Positions 9,805 to 18,632 are shown, counted from the first letter of the stretch. The stretch: 64,000 nt of DNA from CAZFBA01 sp964517135 (GCA_964517135.1 CAZFBA010000013.1:31490-95489), one strand, 5' to 3'. Program-made: numbers and translations. Notes: a model not told the origin generated them from the sequence alone.

Positions 9805-10044
9805 ATGTACGGGATGTACGGATCATCAGTTGAATCAGTAGGTTCAGGAGCCGCTAATCCATTCATAAAAAAACCTCAAGGAGTAGAGAGCTCAAACCCA
9901 TTCACAGCTAATAGAGTAGAGGACAAGACTAATCAAAGTGGACAGAATCCGTTTGATTTTCAGGCCAATGGTTTAAACAACAATGATCAGGCCCTGAAAC
10001 ACAAAATGGAAGTTAATCAATCATCTTTTGCCGCACTGGGCTAA
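9805..10044 (+). CDS. Small low-complexity protein with three NPF motifs
   Basis: This 79-residue protein is preceded by AGGAGGAGGA at ideal spacing, which strongly supports the gene. It is hydrophilic and apparently disordered. Asn-Pro-Phe occurs three times, at residues 18-20, 31-33 and 48-50, each within a similar context (A/S/Q-NPF). It has no signal peptide, no membrane helix and no domain I recognise. NPF is known as the ligand of EH domains in eukaryotes and can occur by chance in short peptides, but three evenly spaced copies in 79 residues is striking. Its 3' end overlaps the converging endonuclease-like gene by 24 bases. The function is unknown. Confidence 0.75.
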   Translation: MYGMYGSSVESVGSGAANPFIKKPQGVESSNPFTANRVEDKTNQSGQNPFDFQANGLNNNDQALKHKMEVNQSSFAALG

Positions 10045-10875
10045 CTTGCTATAATCTGTAGCCAGAAGCTGAGTATCCTCTTCGATATTTGGGCTTTCAC
10101 AAATGATGGTTCCAGTAACTTCGAAGTCATGGAGTGCTTTGAGTAACTCTTTGTATTTCAGGTCGGAATCATTCAGGTTGAGGTGTCTTTTTTCACCCTT
10201 GGCGGAATATTCTATTCCGGCGACATGGCCGTGAAAATTTTTCAATGCCTTTTCACCAAGCTCGTTGCCGAGAGTTTCAAGTGTCTTTGCGAAGTTATCA
10301 TAGCCATTTAAGCCATTCACACGTGCGTGCATATGTGAAAAGTCTACACACGGCATAACCATATCAATTTCTTTCGACAGCCGTATAAGCTCATCCAGAG
10401 AGCCAAACTGGGTTGCCTTGCCTGTAGTTTCAGGCCTGACCCATATTTTGATATTTTCGCTTTTTAGTGTTTGGATGATATCTTCGAGTGCGATTTTAAT
10501 ACATTTGTATACTTTATCTGGATCCTGCCCCAGGTAGAAACCTGCATGAAAAGTAATGCTATAACCGCCGCATTCCAGTGCTTTTCTTGCTGTGTCAAGT
10601 ATTCTGATTTTGCTGGCTTCGATTTTTTCTTCTTCTACAGCATTAAGATTAATGTAATATGGGCCATGGGCAGTAATTAACATATTGTTTTGTTCTGCAA
10701 ATTCTTTAATCTGGGGTACATATTCATTCTTTATCTTTACCCCGTGAACAAATTCAATTTCCATGCCCGTAATACCACGCTCAAGATTGTATTTTAGACC
10801 CTCTATATAACCTTTTTTCTTCACTGCTAGAGGTATACCGGCTGTTGCAAAGTGAAGTTTTTCAGGTTTTATCAT
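10021..10875 (-). CDS. Endonuclease IV/AP-endonuclease-like TIM barrel protein
   Basis: The 284-residue protein looks like the compact archaeal/bacterial endonuclease IV branch of the sugar-isomerase/AP endonuclease TIM-barrel family. Candidate zinc ligands appear in order: ITAHGPYY, FHAGFY, RPETTG, CVDFSHMHAR, FHGHVAG and a final CESP. These match the His/Glu/Asp set that binds the trinuclear zinc cluster and cuts DNA 5' of abasic sites. A sugar phosphate isomerase is the alternative, but the PETTG and VDFSH motifs favour the nuclease. The ATG is preceded by GGAGGAAAG. It converges on the small NPF-protein gene. Confidence 0.8.
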   Translation of the reverse strand: MIKPEKLHFATAGIPLAVKKKGYIEGLKYNLERGITGMEIEFVHGVKIKNEYVPQIKEFAEQNNMLITAHGPYYINLNAVEEEKIEASKIRILDTARKALECGGYSITFHAGFYLGQDPDKVYKCIKIALEDIIQTLKSENIKIWVRPETTGKATQFGSLDELIRLSKEIDMVMPCVDFSHMHARVNGLNGYDNFAKTLETLGNELGEKALKNFHGHVAGIEYSAKGEKRHLNLNDSDLKYKELLKALHDFEVTGTIICESPNIEEDTQLLATDYSKLAQCGKR

Positions 10876-10920
10876 ACTTTCCTCCAGGAGGGATGTTAAA
10901 AATCCGGGTTTAAGTGTCTG

Positions 10921-11463
10921 TTATTTTTCCTGAGCTGCTAAAAGAGCTTCTAACAGGCGTTTACCTGCTCCTTTTGATTCTTCTGTAATCTTTTGTATTG
11001 TATTTTGATGGTTGAAAACAGCCTCAGAAAATGCATCCAGAGCTTGTGACAATTTAAACGATAGTTGTTCAGGCATAGACTTTCTATCCATATTGATAGT
11101 GAAGGCTGTTGTTACGTTCTGATCAACTACACTGAAGACCCTGCCATCAAGATCATCAGCTACGATGAATTTGAAACTATCAGTTTCTACAATTCCTTTA
11201 TCGACATCAACTTTTGTTGCACCTTTCTTTAGAACCTTTTCAGCAAGTGATAAAATTAGCATATCAAAACCGCTGGTGGTTTCCTGTTTACCTTCTCTGG
11301 AGTACAGTTGTCCGTTAAAAGCTGGTGCTGATTTAGGGTTAATTTTTTGGGGGGTGTTTGGGCTTGCCGGGGGGTTAATTTGAGAATATTGTGTTGTTTT
11401 AAAATGGTGACTCCCTGTTACATGCATCATTTTGTCCTTCTTATATTTAATTGTTTGAGACAT
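10921..11463 (-). CDS. Uncharacterised 180-residue protein
   Basis: I do not recognise this family. I chose the ATG at 11463 (MSQTIKYKKDK) because AGGT lies just upstream and because the longer frame to 11505 adds an implausible hydrophobic stub. Residues 20-50 are Pro/Asn-rich and contain PAFNG, encoded in part by C-runs of six bases. The remainder alternates short strands and a final amphipathic helix (about 145-180). There is no signal peptide or membrane helix. It lies 45 bases downstream of the endonuclease-like gene's start, on the same strand, so it is transcribed ahead of that gene and may share its message. Confidence 0.65.
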   Translation of the reverse strand: MSQTIKYKKDKMMHVTGSHHFKTTQYSQINPPASPNTPQKINPKSAPAFNGQLYSREGKQETTSGFDMLILSLAEKVLKKGATKVDVDKGIVETDSFKFIVADDLDGRVFSVVDQNVTTAFTINMDRKSMPEQLSFKLSQALDAFSEAVFNHQNTIQKITEESKGAGKRLLEALLAAQEK

Positions 11464-11943
11464 TATTACCTGAAAACAGAACAAATTAAAGCATATTTTT
11501 TGCATAAATTGCCTGATAGAGGCTTCTTTCTCTTTTGTATACCGAAAAAAGACGCCCGGGGTGATTATTTAAAATAGTATTACAATTGCAATATTTCTTA
11601 AGAAAAAGTGTATTTTGCACAATAATACATATATATTATCATCCAACAAACCCAATAAGAGATTTTATTCAGGTATCCGGTAGATTTTTTCTATTAATAA
11701 CCATTCTTTTTGCACTTAATATAGTCAGGAACCAGAAAAAAACTTTTCTTCTTAAAATATACCCCTTATTTTCCGGCACAGAACAGGTGAAATAGTTATT
11801 TAGACTAAATCTTACAGAAAAAATCAAATGCTCCCTGAATTAAGACACAGTATCCTCAAAATTGACTCTACGGAAAACATTAACAAACAAAGCACTCTTA
11901 AATAAACAAGTTATTCCTTTTTAGGATGCTTATTCTTTAACTG
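11464..11943. other. Intergenic region with no supported gene
   Basis: This stretch is A+T-rich and includes one 69-codon plus-strand frame that starts with TTG, has no ribosome binding site and looks random. Because a plus-strand terminator follows at 11944, a small plus-strand transcript could lie here, but no start or conserved structure identifies one. Confidence 0.35.
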
Positions 11944-11971
11944 CTACCGGCTTCTCACCGGTAGTTTTTTT
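11944..11971 (+). terminator. Rho-independent terminator
   Basis: CTACCGG and CCGGTAG form a perfect 7-bp GC-rich stem around a 7-base loop, followed immediately by seven T residues on the plus strand. No plus-strand gene is visible just upstream, so it may end a small RNA or an unrecognised transcript. Confidence 0.8.
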
Positions 11972-12199
11972 ATTTTACGCTTCACAGTCATAACAACATT
12001 TACATACCCTGGTTTTTCTTTCACCCACCACCTGAAAGCCAGTGTCGTTATCTGCTAATTCCACGACATCATCAACTTTACAGGAATACTACAAGCCTAC
12101 AAAAGCCTATAACAGGTAACAATGTTGTTTTTAGAATGCCGGTATTCCATTTTTCCATGACATAGCTAAATTAGCTAAACGAAGAATTCAGAAAACATT

Positions 12200-12275
12200 G
12201 AGGGGTCGACAGGGCCCGGATCAAAGCAAACCCGAACCCTGTTCCTGCCAGGGTTGTAGGAACGCCCCACGAAGA
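12200..12275. other. GC-rich intergenic island with hairpin downstream of mtnA
   Basis: In an otherwise A+T-rich gap, about 75 bases are strongly G+C-rich. AACCCTG (12235-12241) pairs with CAGGGTT (12249-12255), and outer GGGG/CCCC runs at both ends could extend the fold. It lies downstream of mtnA on the minus strand. There is no T-run, so it is not a simple terminator; a structured 3' region or small RNA is possible. Confidence 0.45.
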
Positions 12276-12296
12276 AGAATTTACTGAATAATTCTT

Positions 12297-13367
12297 TTAT
12301 GCTGTAACAGAGGCAAATAGCTCAGCGATACTCTTTTTATAGTCTGCTCTCAGAACTCCTCGTTCTGTTATTATGCCTGCAATATATTTAGCAGGTGTCA
12401 CATCAAACGCTGGATTAACCACATTGACCCCATCAGGACAAATATGTTTTCCGTTAATGATTGTGACTTCTTCTTTGTTGCGTTCTTCAATAGGTATCAG
12501 GCTGCCATCAGAAATATAAGGATCAATTGTCGAAACAGGTGCAGCTACATAGAAAGGAACACCATATTCTTTAGCTGCCAGAGCAACTGTTAGCGTACCA
12601 ATTTTGTTAGCCGTATCACCATTACTTGCTATACGATCGGCACCCACGACGACCATATCTATAAGGCCTTTTGACATAAGGTGTGCACACATTCCATCAG
12701 TGACCAGCGTTGTATTAATGTTATCCTGAAGGAGTTCCCAGGCTGTAAGCCTTGCACCCTGCTGTCTTGGTCTGGTTTCGTTAGCAAAAACCCTTATACT
12801 TTTGTCTTTTGCATAAGCAGACCTGATGACACCAAGCGCTGTTCCATAGCCAACAGTTGCAAGACCTCCGGCGTTACAATGTGTCATAATTGTTGCACCT
12901 TCCGGAACCAGTTTTGCCCCGTGATCGCCAATAGTCTTACAGGCATCCAGGTCTTCTTTATGCATTTTAATAGCTTCTTCTTTGAGTTTTGCTGTAATTT
13001 CTTTTACCTCAAGAGATTTCAGTTTTTCTGCATATTTCATCAACCTGTTAATGGCCCAGGCAAGGTTTACTGCGGTTGGTCTGGCATCTTCCAGAACTTT
13101 TGCAACTTTTTGCAGTTCATTGAAGAAAGTTTCAGAGTCATTAACTTTTTCAGAGAGTTCAAGAGCCCCTAGTACCAATCCGAAAGCACCAGCTATACCA
13201 ATAGCTGGCGCTCCTCGAATAAGCATATCTTTAATGGCACCTTCCATGTCCTTATAGTTAGTTATATCGACAGTTTCCAGCTTTTCAGGCAAAATTGTCT
13301 GGTCTATTAACCTTGCAGTAGAAGGGTTTACCCATTCTATTGTATGGACATTAGTATGAAGGCTCAT
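12297..13367 (-). CDS. mtnA: S-methyl-5-thioribose-1-phosphate isomerase
   Basis: The 356-residue protein has the full set of MtnA features: RGAPAIGIAGAFGL near the N-terminus, the catalytic cysteine in THCNAGGLAT, RPRQQGARLTAWEL, and the aspartate motif GADRIASNGDTANKIGT. It isomerises methylthioribose-1-phosphate to the ribulose form in methionine salvage, in the cytoplasm. The eIF2B-alpha-like relatives lack this combination. It starts 15 bases after ftsZ and is therefore the last gene of the ftsZ operon, an unusual neighbour. No other methionine-salvage gene is in the window, though a purine nucleoside phosphorylase lies at 47.1 kb. Confidence 0.95.
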   Translation of the reverse strand: MSLHTNVHTIEWVNPSTARLIDQTILPEKLETVDITNYKDMEGAIKDMLIRGAPAIGIAGAFGLVLGALELSEKVNDSETFFNELQKVAKVLEDARPTAVNLAWAINRLMKYAEKLKSLEVKEITAKLKEEAIKMHKEDLDACKTIGDHGAKLVPEGATIMTHCNAGGLATVGYGTALGVIRSAYAKDKSIRVFANETRPRQQGARLTAWELLQDNINTTLVTDGMCAHLMSKGLIDMVVVGADRIASNGDTANKIGTLTVALAAKEYGVPFYVAAPVSTIDPYISDGSLIPIEERNKEEVTIINGKHICPDGVNVVNPAFDVTPAKYIAGIITERGVLRADYKKSIAELFASVTA

Positions 13368-13382
13368 TTTTAGTTTTTACCT

Positions 13383-14537
13383 CTATCTGACCTTTAAGAA
13401 ATCAGGGACATCAACGACATTGCTATTAGCTTGCACAGCCGGTGAAGGAGAAGATGGAGCATTACTTTTTACAGTATATAATGCCTTTTTTGGAGGTACA
13501 GTCTTCTCAGCCGGTTTGTTAACCACTGAATAGCCTTCTTTGCCGACTTCTTTGTTGATTTTTAATTCAAAACCGGTTGCAATAACCGTAATTTGAATTT
13601 CACCCTGAATTCTTTCATCAATGACAGCACCAAAGATAATATTAGCATCATCAACTACAGAGCTATAAATAATCTCGGCTGCTTCATTAACTTCATGAAG
13701 AGTCATATCAGGGCCGCCTGTAACGTTAAAGATAACGCCGCTGGCGCCTTCAATAGAGGTTTCTAACAATGGAGAATTAATTGCCATTTTAGCAGCTTCA
13801 ACGGCTCTGCCTTCGCCACTTCCACGGCCGATACCCATCAGGGCTGAACCAGCGACAGACATTACTGATTTAACGTCAGCAAAGTCAACGTTAATAAGGC
13901 CAGGTACTACGATAATATCGCATATACCCTGAACACCTCTTAACAGTACTTCATCAGCAATCTGGAAAGCTTCTTGCATAGAAGTACGGCGCTCGACAAC
14001 CTGTAATAACTTATCGTTAGGGATAACGATTAAGGTATCTACATTCTCTTTTAATGCTTCCAGACCCTGAACAGCCTGTTGCATTCTTCTTTTGCCTTCA
14101 AATGTGAAAGGTTTTGTTACGACGCCAACGGTCAGGGCACCTACCTCACGGGCTACTTCAGCCACAATAGAGGCTGCACCTGTACCGGTACCACCGCCCA
14201 TACCAGCTGTGATGAATACCATATCAGAACCATCTAAGGCTACCATCAGGTCATCACGGCTTTCTTCGGCAGCTTTTTGGCCAATCGCAGGGTTACCGCC
14301 TGCGCCGAGGCCTTTTGTTAACTTGGCGCCAATTTGTATCTTATTGTGGCAACTTGACATTTGAATAACCTGAGAATCTGTATTGGTTACCCAGAATTCT
14401 GTGCCATTTAAGCCTGCGGCAATCATTCTATTGACTGCGTTGCCGCCGCCTCCGCCAACACCAATTACTTTTATGTTGGCCTGACTTGTTTCAAAGTTTC
14501 TCATAGTTGTGTTTAAGTTTTCTCCGTTACTATTCAC
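13383..14537 (-). CDS. ftsZ: Cell division protein FtsZ
   Basis: The 384-residue tubulin homologue has the nucleotide-binding G box (GGGGGNAVNRM), the tubulin signature GGGTGTGAA and the T7 loop NVDFADVKSVM. A variable linker rich in Pro/Ser (about 330-375) leads to the C-terminal partner-binding peptide VPDFLKVR. It polymerises with GTP into the Z ring at mid-cell. Residues 1-20 precede the core and are slightly extended. Upstream are the small basic membrane protein and DUF881 genes in the same direction; mtnA follows. No ftsA or ftsQ is adjacent in this window. Confidence 0.98.
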   Translation of the reverse strand: MNSNGENLNTTMRNFETSQANIKVIGVGGGGGNAVNRMIAAGLNGTEFWVTNTDSQVIQMSSCHNKIQIGAKLTKGLGAGGNPAIGQKAAEESRDDLMVALDGSDMVFITAGMGGGTGTGAASIVAEVAREVGALTVGVVTKPFTFEGKRRMQQAVQGLEALKENVDTLIVIPNDKLLQVVERRTSMQEAFQIADEVLLRGVQGICDIIVVPGLINVDFADVKSVMSVAGSALMGIGRGSGEGRAVEAAKMAINSPLLETSIEGASGVIFNVTGGPDMTLHEVNEAAEIIYSSVVDDANIIFGAVIDERIQGEIQITVIATGFELKINKEVGKEGYSVVNKPAEKTVPPKKALYTVKSNAPSSPSPAVQANSNVVDVPDFLKVR

Positions 14538-14581
14538 TGTTCACTCCAACCCTGTTTATACTATTACATACCACGTTTTTT

Positions 14582-14914
14582 CTATCTATGAATGAAAAGT
14601 TTCTGGTTTATTTGCGATAAATTATGGAATATTCTTACACCCAGGATAATTATAATGGCTAAAAATATGTCTACACCCATGATGATTCCGAAATAAACCA
14701 TACCTACCGCCAGTAATGCATTTAGCATGAACTCTATGCTAAATAATACTGTACTAAACCTTCCCTCGAGTTTTGCCAAAAATCCGTTAAATAATGCATC
14801 TGTTGCTACCATAATGAGGATTGTATTAATTTGAGTGCTTATGACTGGTATTGATATAGGAAGCAAGCCGCCTATGAGAAGTCCTATTAATAATCCTATT
14901 ATGGGTATCCACAT
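14582..14914 (-). CDS. sbp: Small basic membrane protein (Sbp/DUF1290 family)
   Basis: This 110-residue protein is almost wholly hydrophobic, with three to four predicted transmembrane helices (about 2-22, 28-45, 55-80, 82-100). It matches the Sbp (DUF1290) family in size, in the start MWIPIIGLLIGLLIGG and in position: two bases after a DUF881 gene and just before ftsZ, an arrangement known from several Gram-positive and cyanobacteria-related genomes. Its biochemical role is not established. The name rests on family resemblance and on this conserved neighbourhood. Confidence 0.85.
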   Translation of the reverse strand: MWIPIIGLLIGLLIGGLLPISIPVISTQINTILIMVATDALFNGFLAKLEGRFSTVLFSIEFMLNALLAVGMVYFGIIMGVDIFLAIIIILGVRIFHNLSQINQKLFIHR

Positions 14915-14916
14915 TA

Positions 14917-15660
14917 TTAGTTGCCTTTAATATTTATTAACAGTGTTTCCCTTGATGCTGGAACTTTTATACTGTCATTTTTTCTTATTGCAAACTCTAT
15001 ACCATATTTTTCAAGATTGTACCTTTTTATATATCCATTGGTTACTGTATCTATCAACTTTTGCGGATCTCCGATTGCTTTGATTGTGAAGGGTGGCAGA
15101 ACTCTAGTGTTATTTATCAGTATTATAGGGCCTATACAGTTGAATTCAGAAGCTGCGGTTATACGTTGATCATTTACTGATACTGCTTTTGCACCGCCCG
15201 CCCAGAGTTCGTTTACTATTGCCAGAAGATCCAGGTTGTGTACAATCATTAAATTAGGATTTTCTCCTGAAGTTAGCGGTTTAGTACTGTCGTTTAGAGT
15301 TAATATTACCCCCTCTCCTTGTGTTTCCTGTAATGCCATTAAGTGATTGTATTTTTTTAGAAATTGTTCTGCTTTTTCTTCCAGTATTGATGCCAGTTTA
15401 TGGTTTTCAATCAGTATTTTAGATTCTAATATAGAGTTTTCAGCTTCAACAATTTCTATTTGCTTTGTGATTCCAGGTTTTGAAGATATCATTAGATTCA
15501 GCTTATCATGTTCCAGATGAGTTTGTTTCAGGTGTATAGTGCTTCCCAGTGCTATCAGGAAGATCAGGCTTCCAAAAAAGAGTGACTGGTTTCTGGTTTC
15601 AACAGGCTCCTGGAATTCTGTGTAACCAGACCAGAAGTATTTTTCCCAAGAAGTATTCAT
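14917..15660 (-). CDS. DUF881-family membrane-anchored protein
   Basis: The 247-residue protein has a short cytoplasmic N-terminus, one transmembrane helix (about 26-45), a coiled coil (about 50-110) and a C-terminal domain. That domain has the DUF881 signatures GEGVILTLNDS, NELWAGGAKAVSVNDQRI and FTIKAIGDPQ. Members sit at cell-division loci and are thought to act at the cell envelope, but their activity is unknown. It is the first gene of the operon DUF881-sbp-ftsZ-mtnA, with only two bases between it and sbp. Confidence 0.9.
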   Translation of the reverse strand: MNTSWEKYFWSGYTEFQEPVETRNQSLFFGSLIFLIALGSTIHLKQTHLEHDKLNLMISSKPGITKQIEIVEAENSILESKILIENHKLASILEEKAEQFLKKYNHLMALQETQGEGVILTLNDSTKPLTSGENPNLMIVHNLDLLAIVNELWAGGAKAVSVNDQRITAASEFNCIGPIILINNTRVLPPFTIKAIGDPQKLIDTVTNGYIKRYNLEKYGIEFAIRKNDSIKVPASRETLLINIKGN

Positions 15661-16358
15661 GTAAGTGTTTAGTTTCAGAATAAATATACTATCAGTTGAT
15701 TACACAACAAATAGAATAACATATTAATCAGGTTTATATTTAAATGTGTAGCATTTTTTAAATTTAGACTTTGATACAAATTTGAATAGTGTCTGTATAA
15801 ATATTGAATTTATCGACAATTTTATTGGTTATAGCTTTCTATATAAAGCTTTCGCTCTTTTTTTGACTTTTTATAGTTAATACAAAAGGTTTTCAAGAAA
15901 TCAACAAAAGCTTAAAGCACTTTAAACAAGCGTTAAAGAGGTATTAAAATTGCTGAAATTATAGACAACAAATTGTTGTCTATGGTGAAATCCGGGTCGG
16001 GCAAGGTTTTCAAATTTAAATTTTTTTTGTAAAAATACTTAATAATTCTTGTAATACATACGTAATATTTTGAATTTTTGTTAACAATACTAAACAAAAC
16101 AGGCGGCAAAATACGTTATAAAATGCCTGAAAAACCTTATACAAAAGCTTTTAAACGTTTGGCAATAACAGGCTTTACTTTTTTGTTAACTTCATCAACA
16201 TAATGTTTACTATATTAAAATCTGAACAATTGTTTCATTTTTTTAATATTTTCTTGCCTGAGGGCAATCTTCGATATCCTTTTTTCTTATTTAAGAAAGC
16301 AAGAACAATAGATACATCGTAAATAAACAGTATTACATCTGAGGAGAGAGCATTAATT
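15661..16358. other. Divergent intergenic region upstream of the ftsZ operon and HEAT gene
   Basis: About 700 A+T-rich bases separate two divergent genes and must hold both promoters. It contains the perfect palindrome listed at 15961 and several AAAGCTT/AAACGTTT-like short repeats (15910-15950, 16140-16160). No open frame is convincing. GCCTG at about 16123 and CAGGC at about 16170 could close a large hairpin. Confidence 0.5.
15961..15983. promoter_or_regulatory. Perfect 11-bp inverted repeat, probable operator
   Basis: ATAGACAACAA and TTGTTGTCTAT flank a single central A, giving a flawless 23-base palindrome. It lies about 300 bases upstream of the DUF881-ftsZ operon and about 375 bases upstream of the HEAT-repeat gene. 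There is no T-run, so a dimeric regulator site is more likely than a terminator. The regulator is unknown. Confidence 0.6.
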
Positions 16359-17051
16359 ATGTTTGAAAAGCTTTTAGGGCTAAAGAGTGACTATAAATCA
16401 GCTTCTGCAAGTAAAAATAACTTTGCCGATCTTAGGTTCTTCAGTAAATTAGCAAAAACTGATAGCAAAAGTATTTATGATATAGCCAGATCTCTTAAGG
16501 ATTGTAGCAATCCGGATATTAAGAAGTTTAAAATTCATGAAATCAGAAATTATATAAACAGTGCATCTATAGCAGATCTTATAAATCATATGAAAAGCCC
16601 TTATGATATTATAAGAAGTCTTTCTGCTCAGGCATTTGCAGAATGTGGTTCACCTAATATCCTTGGTTGTATAGAAAAAATGCTTGACGATGAAAACGAA
16701 AACCTTAGATTAGCCTGCATGGATGCCATTCTTCAACTTGAAAGCCCTGACACACTGGAAGTTTTAAGAAAGGCTATTAAAGATAATTCAGCCCGGGTAA
16801 GGTTAAAAGCAGCTGTTTGTCTTGCTGAACTTTACCGGCTTTCACTCAGTAAAGAGGCTATAAATGTTTTAAATTCAGCTCTTGATGATTCTGATGAAGA
16901 GGTTAGAGAGTTTGTTATTGATGAACTGGGTCTTATTGGCAATGAAAATTCTCTCATAAAGATACTTGATGCCATTGATAAGACAGAAGGCAAAGAGCAG
17001 GATCTCTTAAATGAAAGTCTTGAGCTAATTATGTCAAGGGCAATGGCGTAA
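16359..17051 (+). CDS. HEAT-repeat protein
   Basis: The 230-residue protein consists of helical repeats: from about residue 75 onwards, units of about 31 residues show the HEAT/PBS-lyase pattern (for example DDENENLRLACMDAILQLES and DNSARVRLKAAVCLAEL). Such repeats form a curved surface for binding other proteins. The N-terminal 70 residues are less regular. There is no signal peptide or membrane helix. GAGGAGAGAG lies upstream of the ATG, though with a longish spacer. It converges with the asparaginase gene only 7 bases away. The binding partner is unknown; a lyase role is unlikely without catalytic residues. Confidence 0.85.
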   Translation: MFEKLLGLKSDYKSASASKNNFADLRFFSKLAKTDSKSIYDIARSLKDCSNPDIKKFKIHEIRNYINSASIADLINHMKSPYDIIRSLSAQAFAECGSPNILGCIEKMLDDENENLRLACMDAILQLESPDTLEVLRKAIKDNSARVRLKAAVCLAELYRLSLSKEAINVLNSALDDSDEEVREFVIDELGLIGNENSLIKILDAIDKTEGKEQDLLNESLELIMSRAMA

Positions 17052-17058
17052 GTTGTTT

Positions 17059-18042
17059 CTAAATTTGAAAAGCAAAGTTATAATAACCAACTTTTTTATT
17101 GCTTAAAGAATATAGGTCTCTTTGAGTAAAGTAAACAAGCTCTTCATAGTCTTCTGGAGGTTTTTCAAGCCACCCAAGTTTTCTGAGTGCTTCTACTACA
17201 ACGAAATCTCTAACGTTATTATTGCCATCAGAGGCTTTTACAACAAGTGCTTCACCGGAATGACGTGGTGTAACAATAATCAGGCCTTCTGCACCTACTT
17301 TAGCAATTAATTTACCCTTTGATGCCTGTATAATGCAGGTATCAATACGATCTTTGCCCCCGGCAAGAACAGGGAATTCAGTAACTGCATCTGCAATTAT
17401 TTCTGCTCCGGTTGTAGTGCCGTCAAAGAACTTTGAAAAACCTGCACCCATTTCAGAGAGTTTCATGCCGTGAACAGGCATACCGCAACCATCTATACCA
17501 TAGTGCATATCTTCAGGCTGGCAGTATTGTCTAATAAGATCAGTAATATGCAATTGAATTGGATGTTCAAAATCAGTATAATTTGAATAATCCCAGCCTT
17601 TTGCAATGCATGAAGCGATCATAAATAGGTGTTTACCGGAGCAATTATTGTGTAATACTGTTGGTTGTTGACCTTCTTTGAGCAAACGATGACGTTCTTC
17701 ATTGTCGAACGGTGGATGTGCACCACAAAGAAAAGCTTCTTCACTTACACCAAACTTATTCATAATTGATTTAATTTTTTCAACGTGTTCCCTGCTGCCG
17801 CTGTGAGAGGCAAAGCTTATAGAAATATCAGAAGCATCAAGGCCAAATTTCTTTACAGCTCCAAATTCTATTGCACAGAGTGCCTGAATGGGCTTCTCGC
17901 AAGAGCGCATAAAGCAGACATAATCCGGTATTTCAAGGCTTTTCAAAATCTTTTTCTTGCTATTAACTACTGATATCCAGCCATAGAAACGTTTTTCTTG
18001 AATATCGCCCCTGATTACCTCTACTAGAAAGTTACTTTTCAT
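17059..18042 (-). CDS. L-asparaginase II-family protein
   Basis: The protein (327 residues from the chosen start) matches the AnsA-II (COG4448) family: VEVIRGDIQE, RSCEKPIQAL, FASHSGSREHVE, AHPPFDNE, HNNCSGKH and IDGCGMPVHGM. These enzymes hydrolyse asparagine to aspartate and ammonia. I set the start at 18042 (MKSNFLVEVIRGD) because CAGGAAT precedes it; the frame extends to 18111 but the extra 23 residues are basic, poorly supported and absent from typical members. It converges with the HEAT gene. A 14-bp palindrome shared with two other amino-acid loci lies about 215 bases upstream. Confidence 0.88.
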   Translation of the reverse strand: MKSNFLVEVIRGDIQEKRFYGWISVVNSKKKILKSLEIPDYVCFMRSCEKPIQALCAIEFGAVKKFGLDASDISISFASHSGSREHVEKIKSIMNKFGVSEEAFLCGAHPPFDNEERHRLLKEGQQPTVLHNNCSGKHLFMIASCIAKGWDYSNYTDFEHPIQLHITDLIRQYCQPEDMHYGIDGCGMPVHGMKLSEMGAGFSKFFDGTTTGAEIIADAVTEFPVLAGGKDRIDTCIIQASKGKLIAKVGAEGLIIVTPRHSGEALVVKASDGNNNVRDFVVVEALRKLGWLEKPPEDYEELVYFTQRDLYSLSNKKVGYYNFAFQI

Positions 18043-18257
18043 TTTTTTTATTCCTGTTGCAAACCTGTATGCCTTATCCTTTTTGATGATTAGCGTATTA
18101 TTTTTACGCATTTTTTTTGATCACTTTATTTTACCACTCCAATTATTTTTTTCCAGTAGAAAAAAAAGTAATTGTAATTATGCCTAATACCCTTTAAACA
18201 TAGGCGCTATAGTGTTTTTTAAGAGTTGTTATTGTTAAATTTATTGTATCACCATCC

Positions 18258-18271
18258 AATACATATGTATT
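18258..18271. promoter_or_regulatory. Palindrome AATACATATGTATT, copy 1
   Basis: This perfect 14-bp palindrome lies upstream of the asparaginase gene. Identical copies occur at 25033 (upstream of a sodium:amino-acid-type symporter) and 54573 (just after argF). A dimeric regulator site is inferred. Confidence 0.55.
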
Positions 18272-18330
18272 ATCAACTTTACTGAAAAATCACCACTATA
18301 CAGCTAAATTTTTTCTGAGGGTTTTACACT

Positions 18331-18506
18331 TAAGACTAATGCTTAAATATAACAATAAACTTTTTGTTTTCGATTTTCAAAAATTTTAAAAGTAAAGATA
18401 TGGGTTGAACGAGCAGGCATAGCCTGTGAGTGAGACCCCATGCCTTCCTTTAGGGTGGGCGGGATCTGGGTTTTGAAAATCGAAAATTTTTTAAGTTATG
18501 CATTGA
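18331..18506 (+). repeat. Dispersed repeat family A, copy 1 (inverted-repeat element with G-quadruplex motif)
   Basis: A 176-base element, nearly identical to 63662-63838 and related at both ends to 20147-20386. Its ends are inverted: TTCGATTTTCAAAA near the left pairs with TTTTGAAAATCGAAA near the right, and the outer TAATGC/TTATGCATTGA parts extend the match. The core holds the hairpin GCAGGC...GCCTG and, at 18453-18470, GGGTGGGCGGGATCTGGG, which fits the G-quadruplex rule. No protein is encoded. It could be a MITE-like element or a structured RNA. A trailing stretch (18507-18550) resembles family C. Confidence 0.85.
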
Positions 18507-18601
18507 TATTTATATCTAAATAAAATCTTTTACCAGACACCAGTGACCCACCCCTCAATTTTTTTAACAGTGCATTGCATTTTGTTATTGATTACATGAT
18601 C

Positions 18602-18632
18602 TTGACATTAATGGCATACACTTTTGTATGAT
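18602..18632 (+). promoter_or_regulatory. Possible sigma70-type promoter
   Basis: TTGACA (18602-18607) and TATGAT (18627-18632) are separated by 19 bases, longer than the optimal 17, and lie about 160 bases upstream of the zinc-ribbon gene. The long spacer keeps this tentative. Confidence 0.35.

Noticed and set aside
11345..11376. G-rich tract (two G6 runs and one G3) as a further quadruplex
   Set aside because: It lies inside a proline-coding part of the gene at 10921-11463 and needs splitting of a G6 run to give four blocks.
11586..11795. Plus-strand 69-codon frame
   Set aside because: It starts with TTG, has no ribosome binding site and has random-looking composition in an A+T-rich gap.
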